A DNA stretch of 53,883 bases from assembly GCA_035476575.1 (NCBI GenBank), contig DATILL010000028.1:1-53883 (forward strand), in the 5' to 3' direction. Under the pieces are notes generated by a model, which was given only the letters and a program-made list of their open reading frames with translations, did not search any database and had not been told where the DNA came from. Numbering within the stretch: position 1 is the stretch's first letter; the number at the start of each line of letters is the position of its first letter. A program made the position numbers and the translations under genes. This document shows, piece after piece, positions 1-8,103 of this stretch. The stretch comes from DATILL01 sp035476575 (GTDB lineage Bacteria; Actinomycetota; Actinomycetes; Mycobacteriales; JACQDL01).

Positions 1-361
1 TGCTCGGACACATGAAGATCCAAACAGGTCGCGAACCCAGACACCGGGAACGACACACCCACAACCCCACGACCTCAGATCACAGCCACACCAGCACGCT
101 CAACGGCTGCCAACCCAGGAGAAGAACCTATCCAGTCACCCGGGAAGTTGCCGTAACGAGGCATCACCACTGGTTCACTCACGTTCACCCTTTCGGTCTT
201 CCCCTCACCTGTGGCACCCGGTCGGAACGGGCACCCTTGGGCTTCTCTCTGAGCTTCGCACCCGGCCATTACTGGCCACGCACGCCAGAGACAGGGACCG
301 GTCAAGGACACTGACCAGAGTCACGTCTTCGACATCGAGTCGAACCTCCAATCGACGGGAC
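1..361. other. No supported gene at the window edge
   Basis: Open frames exist on both strands here, but their translations are rich in Arg, Pro and His, have no recognisable domain, and lack a convincing ribosome binding site. I see no gene, RNA or repeat I can defend. The stretch abuts a decayed ATPase gene and may itself be eroded DNA. Confidence 0.5.
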
Positions 362-1227
362 TACTCACCACGTGCGACTTCGTGTCGCACCGACCGTGCG
401 GCAGAATGGCGCAACCTGGACACTGCCGTCGTCCGGCAGGCCGCGACCGCCGACCCGAGCGGGTTCGTCGCCCATCCCGGGCTCATGGTGGTCGATGAGA
501 TCCAGCGCGTTCCGGATCTGCTCCTGGCGATCAAGGAGCAGGTCGACACCGATCCCAGGCCCGGCAGATACCTGTTGACCGGCTCGGCCCGGGTGCTGGG
601 CCTGCGGGGGCTGCCGGACACGCTGCCAGGCCGCATCGAGACGATCGAGCTGTGGCCGTTCTCGCAAGGCGAGATCGATGGGGTCACCGAAGGCTTCGTT
701 GACGCGATGTTCACCGCGGGGGAGGCGCTCAGCTGCTCGAAGAGGTCTACCTGATCAAGCGGATCCCGGCGTGGTCGCGGAACCTGTCCACCCGCGCGAT
801 CGGGACGCCCAAGATCGCGTTCGTCGACTCCGGGGTCGCGGCCAACCTGCTCGACGCCGACGCCCGCGGCCTGCTGCGCCCGAACGGTACGTTCGGTCCG
901 CTGATGGAGGGGTTTGTGCTGATGGAGCTGGCCCGCCAGCTCACCTGGTCGACCCGGCGCGCTGAGCTGTTCCACTACCGGACCAGGGACAAGACCGAGG
1001 TGGACGCCGTCCTGGAAGACCGGCGGGGCCGGGTCGTCGCCATCGAGGTCAAGGCGTCCTCGACCGTCCGGGCCGAGGACTTCCGTGGGCTGCGGCACCT
1101 GGCCGACCGGCTCGGCGACGACTTCGTGGTGGGCATCGTCCTGTACACCGGCACCCAGACCCTCCCGTTCGGCCCCCGCATGCGCGCTATGCCGGTCGCC
1201 AGCCTGTGGGAGCTCACCGCGAGCTGA
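362..1227 (+). pseudogene. Remnant of an AAA_14/DUF4143 ATP-binding protein
   Basis: Two pieces of one gene lie in different frames. The first (about 362-740) encodes the Walker B part of an AAA_14 ATPase (MVVDEIQRVPDLLLAIK, then LLTGSARVLGL and LPGRIETIELWPFSQGE). The second (about 740-1227) encodes the DUF4143 C-terminal part, with YLIKRIPAWSRN, PKIAFVDSGVAANLL and the nuclease-like strand TEVDAVLEDRRGRVVAIEVK. The P-loop N-terminus is missing. The linker between GEAL and LLEEVYLI is far shorter than in intact relatives, so an internal deletion plus a frame change is likely. Intact members are about 400 aa and often behave as orphan defence or toxin-antitoxin-like ATPases; that role is family knowledge, not shown here. 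Non-function is an inference from the missing P-loop. Confidence 0.75.
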
Positions 1228-1376
1228 TCGTCGGATGCGGGTATGGCGGTCTCGCAGGTGGGACAGGTCCGGCTCCGGTCCTTCCCTTCCCGGCCGCTCT
1301 GTCCGGACGCATCGGATGGGTAGAACGGGGTATGGCCCCGGCATCGGGTGTTTTCCTGGCGTGGGAGGCGAGAGAG

Positions 1377-1796
1377 ATGGTCCGAACGGTGCGTGAGATC
1401 ATGACCGGCGACCCGGTGGCGCTGTCCCTGGACCGGCCCTTGGTCGAGGCCGCCGAGCGGATGCGGGATGCCGGTATCGGCGATGTGGTCGTCTACGACG
1501 ACGACGAGGTGTACGGCGTCGTCACCGACCGGGACATCGTGGTACGGGGCGTGGCCGGTGGACGCGACATGATCAGGACCCCCCTACGGGACGTCTGTAG
1601 CCGGAACCTGGCCACGATCAGCCCGGACGCCCCGATCGACCAGGCGGTGACACTGATGCGGGAGCGGGCGGTGCGGCGCCTCCCGGTACTGGACGGCGAC
1701 AAGCTGGTCGGCATCGTGTCCCTCGGCGACCTGGCCGTGGAGCGGGATGAGCGGTCCACGCTCGGTGGCATCAGCGCCGCACCACCGAACAACTGA
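1377..1796 (+). CDS. CBS-pair domain protein (139 aa)
   Basis: A stand-alone protein of two CBS motifs. The first runs from about residue 5 (VREIMTGDPVALS) to 60 and contains GVVTDRDIVVRG. The second runs from about 70 to 130 (NLATISPDAPIDQAVTLM, then RRLPVLDGDKLVGIVSLGDLA). CBS pairs bind adenosyl nucleotides and act as energy or redox sensors. Stand-alone actinobacterial versions of this length are common and mostly uncharacterised. The ATG at 1377 was chosen because GGGAGG lies just upstream and the open frame before it is not domain-like. It is monocistronic, downstream of a broken ATPase gene. No partner domain is fused to it, so the target is unknown. Confidence 0.85.
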   Translation: MVRTVREIMTGDPVALSLDRPLVEAAERMRDAGIGDVVVYDDDEVYGVVTDRDIVVRGVAGGRDMIRTPLRDVCSRNLATISPDAPIDQAVTLMRERAVRRLPVLDGDKLVGIVSLGDLAVERDERSTLGGISAAPPNN

Positions 1797-2171
1797 GGTG
1801 AGCCCGGTGCTGAGGCCGTGCCACGTGCGGCAACGGACTATGACAGGCGTTCTCAGCGCGCACCGCCGATGGCACTGAGCATGTCTTCGACAGCATCGAG
1901 TGTGCCGCCCAGATGCCTGCATCATCCTGACGTGGGCCTGGCGCCGGCGGTCCAGCTAGCTGGGAGACGGCCGTGTGACGCCGGCGAGTCGAGGCGCCCG
2001 TTCCTGGCCTCGTTCTGACCACGGCGACGGCTAGTTGTCCAGTTGGGTCCGGACCGTCCACGAATTCGGTCTGCCCTTGGTCCATGCCTGGCGGCGATAC
2101 TCGGCGCAGCGCCGCCATCTGGAGTCCTCAGCCAAGGGCGATAGTGACCGGCGCATGAGTCGGAGGGGATC
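1797..2171. other. Intergenic stretch, nothing identified
   Basis: 375 bases between the CBS protein and the DUF397 gene. Overlapping open frames on both strands look like non-coding shadow translations. The promoter of the DUF397 gene must lie here, but I cannot point to convincing -35/-10 boxes. Confidence 0.4.
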
Positions 2172-2384
2172 ATGAGCGGCACTGAGCTACCGGGGAAGCG
2201 TCCATTATGGCGGAAGAGCAGCCATTCCACTGGAGCCAACGCGACATGTGTCGAGGTCGCGATGACCGGCGATGCGATCCATGTCCGAGACTCCAAGGAT
2301 CCGGCCGGGCCGGCTCTCCACTTCACCGCGATCGAGTGGGAGATGTTCCTCCGCGGTGTGGCGTGCGGCGAGTTCGACCTGTGA
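2172..2384 (+). CDS. DUF397 domain protein (70 aa)
   Basis: A small protein covering one DUF397 domain, seen as WRKSSHS near residue 13, CVEVA, and IHVRDSKDP followed by FTAIEWEMFLRGV. The ATG follows a GGAGGGG ribosome binding site at a short distance. In Streptomyces and relatives, DUF397 proteins are encoded beside XRE/DUF5753 regulators (the whiJ/abaA-type cassettes) and are thought to work with them in controlling development or antibiotic production. Here the partner regulator is convergent and begins only 17 bases after this stop codon, so the pairing fits. Such cassettes exist in many copies per genome, and the specific process controlled is not visible. Confidence 0.85.
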   Translation: MSGTELPGKRPLWRKSSHSTGANATCVEVAMTGDAIHVRDSKDPAGPALHFTAIEWEMFLRGVACGEFDL

Positions 2385-2401
2385 GCAGTGCTGCCCGGCG
2401 C

Positions 2402-3259
2402 TCAGCCGAGCACCGCGTCGGCCCGGCGAGCGATGGCCCGTACCGAGTCCTCCGGAGTGAGCGCTCGCTCGCAGGCGTCGGCGAAGGTGGAGAGGTAGAT
2501 TCCGACGTCCGCCGGCTGCTCGACGTAGCTGTTTCCGGTGAGCTGCTCCAGGTACACGATCTCGGGCTCGGTCGGATCGGCAAACCTGAAGATGACGAAC
2601 GCCATACCGAGGCCGGTATGCACGTCCGTGTCGAACGGCAGGACCTGTATGGTCACCCGCGGACGCTCGGCCATGTCGACGAGGTGTCGCAACTGAGCCG
2701 CCATCACCTGCTGGCCCCCCACCACCCGATGCAGCACCGCCTCGTCGAGCACCGCATGATAGGTGGGCACGTCGGAGCCGTCCAACAGCTTCTGCCGTCG
2801 CAGCCGGAGCTCGAGGCGACGGCTCACCGTGTCCGGCGAGAGGGGCCGAGGCGCGTTGAGCAGTGCCCGCGCGTACTCCGCGGTCTGCAGCAGGCCGGGC
2901 ACCAGGACGACCTGGTGCTCGGCGATGCTGGCCGCGCCGTCCTCCAGGCCGAAGAAGGTGGCAGACTGGGGCGGGACCACGTCGGCGAACTCGTGCCACC
3001 AGGCCCGCTGCCGCGCGCGCCGTACGAGGTTGAGCAGATCGTCCCGTTCGGTGCCGCCAACCGCGTACAGGTCGAGCATCTCGCGCACGTCCTGCAGCCG
3101 GGCGCTGACCATGGCCGTCTCGATCCGGCTGATCTTTCCGGCCGAGCACTCCAGCGCCTCGGCGACGTCGTGGATGGTCTTGTTCGCTGCGGTGCGCAGT
3201 CTCCGCAGCTCGGCGGCGAGCCTGCGACGGCCGACCGCTGGACCCACGTCGGTGCGCAC
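2402..3259 (-). CDS. XRE-family regulator with DUF5753 (285 aa)
   Basis: An N-terminal helix-turn-helix (about residues 12-70: LAAELRRLRTAANKTIHDVA, then CSAGKISRIETA) is followed by the ligand-binding-like DUF5753 domain (EHQVVLVPGLLQTAEYARAL, LDEAVLHRVVGG, RVTIQVLPFDTDVHTG). The length is normal for the family. The start is GTG at 3259, because AGGAGG sits six bases upstream; the longer frame to 3298 has no such signal. It forms a convergent cassette with the DUF397 gene. The 160-base gap before the plus-strand conflict operon is its probable promoter region, so it is divergent from that operon. Whether it controls the operon is unknown. Confidence 0.9.
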   Translation of the reverse strand: MRTDVGPAVGRRRLAAELRRLRTAANKTIHDVAEALECSAGKISRIETAMVSARLQDVREMLDLYAVGGTERDDLLNLVRRARQRAWWHEFADVVPPQSATFFGLEDGAASIAEHQVVLVPGLLQTAEYARALLNAPRPLSPDTVSRRLELRLRRQKLLDGSDVPTYHAVLDEAVLHRVVGGQQVMAAQLRHLVDMAERPRVTIQVLPFDTDVHTGLGMAFVIFRFADPTEPEIVYLEQLTGNSYVEQPADVGIYLSTFADACERALTPEDSVRAIARRADAVLG

Positions 3260-3420
3260 GTCACACCTCCTGCCGCGTCGCTGGCATTTGCCGGTCAATC
3301 ACCTGATCGGGTGATGGTCTACCCATCTGTACCGCTAGTGCACCAACACACAGTAATTTGCCCTCCTGGGAGGATCTCGGCAACTTGCAGCTAGCCGGTT
3401 GCGGATGATCTGGTACGCCA

Positions 3421-4602
3421 GTGACGACGGGGGGATCCACGTTGACGACGGTTGTCTTCGTGCATGGCATCGGCGTGCGGAACGAGGACTATCCGAACGT
3501 TCTGCCCTGGGTGGAGGACGCGGTTCGGCGGGCCGACCCGACCGCGGTCCTGGAGTTCTGCTACTGGGGCGATGAGTGTGGTGCCCGGCTGCTCGCTGGT
3601 GGCGCCTGCGACCCGGCCATCTCGGTGCCCAGCGCCGCCCCCGACCAGATCGCGAACATGATCGAACTCTGGTCGCGGCTGGATCTCGACCCGCTCTATG
3701 AGCTCCGGCTGCTTGCCGCCGCCCCAGGTGCCAGGGCGCCCCGAGGCGCTGGTCCGGCGCCGGACCAGCCCATGCCCGGCCGGCAGCTCGAAGAGCGGAC
3801 ACGAGCGTTGGCGGACGACCCGACGGTCATCGCTGCCCTGGGGGAGGTCGGCCTTGCCGACGTTCTCGCCCCTGCGGTCGCGGTCGTCCTGGACGCCGCA
3901 CCGACCAGGACCGCGCTGAGCCGGGCCGACCAGCTCGGCGACGGACTGCGGGTGACGCTGGCCCGAGCCATCGTCGCGACGGCGCTGCTGCGCGCCGGGG
4001 ACGGCAAGCACGCGCCCGCCCTCGACGGCGAGCGCATCCAGGCGGTGGTCGACGTGATCACCGATCAGCTTGGCCGCCTTGACCTCGGCTTAGGAATGTG
4101 GGTTCTCGGCGGCCTGGGCCGAGTGGCCGCATGGCGCAGGGAAGCGCTTTTCCACAAGGTCATGCCGTACGCAGGCGACGTGATCAAGTACATCAACCGT
4201 GGCGAGCCGCTCCGGGCGAAGATTCGCAAGACGGTCGAGGCCGCCGAGCCGCCGGTCGTCGTGATCGCGCACAGCCTGGGTGGGATCGCCTGCGTCGACC
4301 TGTTCGCCGAGCCGGACCCACCGAAGGTGGAGCTGCTGCTCACCGTCGGCTCGCAGGCGCCGTACCTCTACGAGATCGACGCGCTGTCCAGCCTGCGGTT
4401 CGGCGACTCGCCGCCGCCGTCGTTTCCCCGGTGGATCAACGTGTACGACCGCCGTGACCTGCTGGCCTTTGTCGCGGAGCCGCTGTTTCCCGGGTGGGCG
4501 GCGGACCGGGAGATCGACACCAAGGCGCCGTTCCCTCGTGCGCACCTCGCCTACTTCAGCAACCCGGCGTTCCACCGGCTCCTCGGCGAGGTGCTCGGGT
4601 GA
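3421..4602 (+). CDS. Alpha/beta hydrolase, first gene of the conflict operon (393 aa)
   Basis: A serine-hydrolase-like protein. It has an N-terminal strand and oxyanion region TTVVFVHGIG near residue 10 and a nucleophile elbow VVVIAHSLGGIACVDLF near residue 280, so the serine is in AHSLGG. Between them lies a variable, helix-rich insert. Lipases and esterases use this fold; the substrate cannot be read. Its stop overlaps the GTG of the caspase-like gene by four bases, so the two are translationally coupled. In NTP-dependent conflict systems such hydrolases are thought to be effectors unleashed by the sensor NTPases; that role here is inference. The start is uncertain: GTG at 3421 gives the full frame, but TTG at 3442 follows a G-rich stretch and is an alternative. 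Confidence 0.8.
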   Translation: MTTGGSTLTTVVFVHGIGVRNEDYPNVLPWVEDAVRRADPTAVLEFCYWGDECGARLLAGGACDPAISVPSAAPDQIANMIELWSRLDLDPLYELRLLAAAPGARAPRGAGPAPDQPMPGRQLEERTRALADDPTVIAALGEVGLADVLAPAVAVVLDAAPTRTALSRADQLGDGLRVTLARAIVATALLRAGDGKHAPALDGERIQAVVDVITDQLGRLDLGLGMWVLGGLGRVAAWRREALFHKVMPYAGDVIKYINRGEPLRAKIRKTVEAAEPPVVVIAHSLGGIACVDLFAEPDPPKVELLLTVGSQAPYLYEIDALSSLRFGDSPPPSFPRWINVYDRRDLLAFVAEPLFPGWAADREIDTKAPFPRAHLAYFSNPAFHRLLGEVLG

Positions 4603-5723
4603 CCGACCAGCCGACCCAGCCGCGGCTGACCCAGCCGATTCGGCCGGAACGCATGCGGGTGGTGTGCGTCGGTGTTGGCGGCTATGACGACGCCCCGGGC
4701 TGGGATCGTGCGAGCCCGGCCCTCGACGCCTGCCGGTTCGCCAGCCACATGGTGGGTCGCGGCGTGCCTCCTGGGCAGGTCACCGTATTTCTTACACCGG
4801 CCCCGGGCGCCCGCACCCAGGCCATCCCACCGGAGGGAGCCCAGCATCGACCGGCGACCTGGGAGGAGATCCACCCTTTCTTTGTGAAGGAGCTGCCGAG
4901 GCTCGAGGGCGACGGGCTGGTCGTCTACTGGTCCGGCCATGGCCTTGACGACGGCGAGAGCCAGCAGCTGCTTTTCCCCGACTTCGCCAATACTGGCAAC
5001 ACGCTCAGGGTGACCGCGCTGTTGCGCTGGCTGCGGACGGACAAATTCGGGTACAGCAGCCAGATCCTGTTCGTCGACGCATGCCGCCAGCTCATGCAGC
5101 ACCCGCTGGCTCAGTTCCCCTTCCCGGTGAACGGAGAGCTTCGTCAGGATCTGGACCAGTGGGCGATGCAGGCGGTCGGGACGGGAGAGTACGCAGCGAC
5201 CGGCGCGATGGACGAGACGGGTGCGTTCACCATGGCGCTCCTGGCCGAGTTGGATGTTTCAGAGGCATGGCCACCCGACGTACCTGCCCTCCGCGATGCG
5301 CTGGTTACGAATGCTGACCTGCCAGGCCCGGTCACGCTCCAGCTGACGGACCCGCGTAGTGGCCGGTCGAGGGTCGTCGTCAGCGCGCCGAAAGCGAGCC
5401 GAGGGGTGGAGGAGACCGCTGACTCAGCCACGACCACGCTGGCAAAGGTCCGGCATCTGCTCCGGCAGGTTCCAAGACTCGAGCTGCCGAGAAACTTACG
5501 AGTGCTCGCGTGGGCACTCAAAGGAGCATATGAGTACAACCTCGACATCGCATACCAGCCGTCGATCGCCCAGATCGTCGACGCGCTGGACGGGATGCAG
5601 GGGCGTTGGTGCAAGCTGCGGAAGGTCTGTCTGGTGCGGGAGGACATCTTCAACCCCCGCCACGAGGCAGTAATCGACCTGCTCCGCTTCCTGGACGAGC
5701 TCTGCGGCGGGCAGGCGGCATGA
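4599..5723 (+). CDS. Caspase-family (C14-like) peptidase (374 aa)
   Basis: The caspase fold is recognised from the RMRVVCVGVGGYDD strand, the histidine motif VVYWSGHGLDDGE (about residue 115) and the cysteine motif ILFVDACRQLM (about residue 160). These supply the expected His-Cys dyad. The last third (from about residue 280) is helical, with RHLLRQVPRLELPRNL and a following YEYNLDIAYQ segment. It resembles the small death-fold-like effector-associated adaptors found on bacterial caspases, which would recruit it to partner proteins. The GTG start overlaps the hydrolase stop, and the gene's own stop overlaps the next ATG. Bacterial caspases in such operons are proposed suicide or processing effectors. 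The substrate is unknown. Confidence 0.88.
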   Translation: MTDQPTQPRLTQPIRPERMRVVCVGVGGYDDAPGWDRASPALDACRFASHMVGRGVPPGQVTVFLTPAPGARTQAIPPEGAQHRPATWEEIHPFFVKELPRLEGDGLVVYWSGHGLDDGESQQLLFPDFANTGNTLRVTALLRWLRTDKFGYSSQILFVDACRQLMQHPLAQFPFPVNGELRQDLDQWAMQAVGTGEYAATGAMDETGAFTMALLAELDVSEAWPPDVPALRDALVTNADLPGPVTLQLTDPRSGRSRVVVSAPKASRGVEETADSATTTLAKVRHLLRQVPRLELPRNLRVLAWALKGAYEYNLDIAYQPSIAQIVDALDGMQGRWCKLRKVCLVREDIFNPRHEAVIDLLRFLDELCGGQAA

Positions 5724-7099
5724 GTCCAGAGATCGACATCGGATTCAAAACAAGGCAGCGTGTCTTCGGGCTCTTGGTGGCCATGCCCTGGATGGCCAAC
5801 CCGAGCAACGTCAGCCGCCTCGCCTCGAACCTCAAGGTCGGCACACTGGGTCGAGGTACTGCCAGAGAGAGGATCGGCGTCCTGCTCGACCGCCTCGAAG
5901 AACTAGCCGACGGGTGGGACAGGTTGCTGGCAGAGGTTGAAGCCGAGCCTGTTAGAGGTGGTATCCCGCAGGGCAACCGACTCGACGATCTACGGGGCTT
6001 CTTGCGGCTGGTGACCTACGATCCGGCCACCCAGGAAGCGATTTCTGATGTGCGGAAGTTCTGGGACGCGGTGTCCGTGCCGGAGGTATACTTTGTTGCC
6101 TACTGGCGGACCGTGGAGCGGGCCGGCCCGGTCATCCCGGACACCATTCAATCCTGTGTTGACACCATCCTGGGGGACCGTCTGCAAAGCCATCACAATC
6201 TTGTTCTCTTTCTCGAACGGGTTGCTTTCCTCCTGGATGTGGAGGGTCGCGGTCACGATGCCCTGGAGTTTCGCAAGTTGGTGGATCGGCTTGCGCTCTG
6301 TCTTTCGATGGACCAGCGGCGGTTCCGCTACCAGCGAGACATGGTGGCCAGCGAGTCGTCGGACGTCAGGCACCACGTGTTGATTCGGCTCGAAGATGGA
6401 GAGATGCAGGGCTGGCACTACTGGAGTGTCCGGTCAGGTCAGGGTTCCGTCGAGCTGAACCGTACCGTCAACAAGATCGCGACGGAGGCCGGTCCATTCG
6501 ACAACGACGACGAGATCTGCCGGGCTCTCGGCCGGATGCTCGGCAAGGTTTCCGGGCTGGCCACCTCGGTGCGGCCTGAGCACCGCCCGATCGTCCAGAT
6601 CATGCTTCCGTGGGACCGTCTGAACACCCGTGTCGAACAATGGCAGGTCAACCTGCCGGTCAACGGCGCCGGGCGGAGTGCGCTTGGCCAGCTAGCGCCA
6701 GTTGTCGTAAGGCCGCATCACAACCCGACGGAGGCGGATCTCGATGTGCTTCTCAGGCGTTGGGATCAGGCACATGCGGGACAACCTGTCCAGGTGTTGC
6801 AAATCGGCTCCCTGGACCAAGAGATCGGCGGGGAAGACTGGTCTTGCCTCGCTATCAAGTACCATGCTTCGGATCCCGACGCTAAGGTCCGTGCCGCCAG
6901 GAGCGCCGGAATTCCGGTGGCAATCTGGTCCCGCGACGGATCCGACCCACTGCGGGCGGTAAACGGTGGTGGGCCACGCCATTGGCCTCAGCAGCTCTAC
7001 AACCGGCGATGTGGAGCGGACTCCTGCGACGTGGCGCTGGTCTATGACGATCCGCACTGGGTGCCGGACGGCCCGCTGCTCGAATGGAGAGGGTTATGA
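5720..7099 (+). CDS. VMAP-type protein with EAD-like N-terminus and VMAP-C domain (459 aa)
   Basis: The N-terminal 90 residues are all-helical (RQRVFGLLVAMPWMANPSNV, then ERIGVLLDRLEELADGWDRL) and look like an effector-associated adaptor domain. The C-terminal half, from about residue 210, matches the vWA-MoxR-associated protein C-terminal domain, with HHVLIRLEDGEMQGWHYWSV, IVQIMLPWDRLN, and the late GIPVAIWSRDG and ALVYDDPHWVPDGP segments. VMAPs are the named third component of the vWA-MoxR-VMAP ternary systems and probably link the ATPase/vWA core to effectors through adaptor-adaptor contacts. The next gene encodes a MoxR ATPase, as that model predicts. ATG 5720 overlaps the caspase stop. 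Family assignment rests on motif recall, not a profile search. Confidence 0.75.
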   Translation: MSPEIDIGFKTRQRVFGLLVAMPWMANPSNVSRLASNLKVGTLGRGTARERIGVLLDRLEELADGWDRLLAEVEAEPVRGGIPQGNRLDDLRGFLRLVTYDPATQEAISDVRKFWDAVSVPEVYFVAYWRTVERAGPVIPDTIQSCVDTILGDRLQSHHNLVLFLERVAFLLDVEGRGHDALEFRKLVDRLALCLSMDQRRFRYQRDMVASESSDVRHHVLIRLEDGEMQGWHYWSVRSGQGSVELNRTVNKIATEAGPFDNDDEICRALGRMLGKVSGLATSVRPEHRPIVQIMLPWDRLNTRVEQWQVNLPVNGAGRSALGQLAPVVVRPHHNPTEADLDVLLRRWDQAHAGQPVQVLQIGSLDQEIGGEDWSCLAIKYHASDPDAKVRAARSAGIPVAIWSRDGSDPLRAVNGGGPRHWPQQLYNRRCGADSCDVALVYDDPHWVPDGPLLEWRGL

Positions 7100-8103
7100 G
7101 CGAGACCACGTGGCCGATATTCACGGGGCACGGCGAGTTCGCCGGGCAACGGATCGAACTTCCCCCGGCGCCGTCGTGGCGGCCTTGCGGGTCGAAAGAC
7201 GCCGCGAAGGACCCGCCAACAGACCAGCCAGACAGGGAAGGGCTGGCCGGGGTGAGTGACGACAAGGTCGTCAACATGGTGAATGCCGCGATCACCCTGC
7301 GCCGGCCACTGCTCGTCACCGGCCAGCCTGGCTCGGGAAAGTCCACGCTCGCTCGCCTCATCGCCCGCGAGCTTGGGCTCGGGCCGGTGCTCCGGTGGGC
7401 TATCACGAGTCGTAGCCGACTGGACGACGGACTGTACGACTACGACGCGATCGGCCGGGTGCACGAGGAGAACAGGCTGGCCCGGGAGGGGGGCGGGCAG
7501 CAGAGTGACATCGGTGACTTTATCCGGCTGGGCCCGCTGGGTACGGCACTGCTGCCGTGGACGCTGCCCCGAGTGCTGCTCATCGACGAGATCGACAAGA
7601 GCGACATCGACCTTCCGAACGAGCTGCTGCACGTGTTCGAGGACGGCAGTTTCACCATCCGGGAGGTGACCCGGCTGGCTCCTCGACAACTCCCGGTGCG
7701 GGTGATGACCAGTGACACGACGGCCGTTGGCGGCGCGAACGACTGGCGCGCCGACGTCGGGAACGGTGAGGTTCGCTGCGCGGAGTTCCCCATCGTGGTG
7801 ATGACCAGCAACGGAGAGCGTGACTTCCCACCCGCGTTCCTGCGCCGCTGTCTACGGCTGCATCTGGAACCGATGGACAGCGACCAGCTCCGGAAAGTGG
7901 TTGACAGCCGCATCTCCGGGGCTCGAGACGTCGAGGAGCTCATCGAGCGGTTCGAGCAGGGCGGCACCGGGCCTGGGAGATCCCTGGCGACCGACCAGCT
8001 CCTCAACGCGGTCTTTGTTCTCACCTCCGCAAATTTTGAGAACGACGTCACCAGGACCACCGTTCGAGACGCTCTCCTCGCGGAACCGGGCACGCTGCCA
8101 TGA
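7096..8103 (+). CDS. MoxR-family AAA+ ATPase (335 aa)
   Basis: A complete AAA+ core of the MoxR type. Walker A GQPGSGKST is near residue 76, Walker B VLLIDEIDKSD near 160, sensor 1 IVVMTSNGERDFP near 235, and an arginine-finger region FLRRCLRLHLEP follows. It hydrolyses ATP and would remodel its vWA partner. The ATG at 7096 overlaps the VMAP stop and has GGAGAGGG upstream. Its own stop overlaps the SAV_2336 gene, whose N-terminal half is a vWA-like domain. MoxR plus vWA is the classical chaperone pair, and the adjacent VMAP makes it a ternary conflict module. The N-terminal 60 residues are a linker with little predicted structure. Confidence 0.92.
   Translation: MSETTWPIFTGHGEFAGQRIELPPAPSWRPCGSKDAAKDPPTDQPDREGLAGVSDDKVVNMVNAAITLRRPLLVTGQPGSGKSTLARLIARELGLGPVLRWAITSRSRLDDGLYDYDAIGRVHEENRLAREGGGQQSDIGDFIRLGPLGTALLPWTLPRVLLIDEIDKSDIDLPNELLHVFEDGSFTIREVTRLAPRQLPVRVMTSDTTAVGGANDWRADVGNGEVRCAEFPIVVMTSNGERDFPPAFLRRCLRLHLEPMDSDQLRKVVDSRISGARDVEELIERFEQGGTGPGRSLATDQLLNAVFVLTSANFENDVTRTTVRDALLAEPGTLP

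Noticed and set aside
361..1344. Long minus-strand open frame opposite the ATPase remnant
   Set aside because: Arg/Pro/Gly/Asp-rich shadow of the plus-strand coding frames, with no domain and no ribosome binding site.
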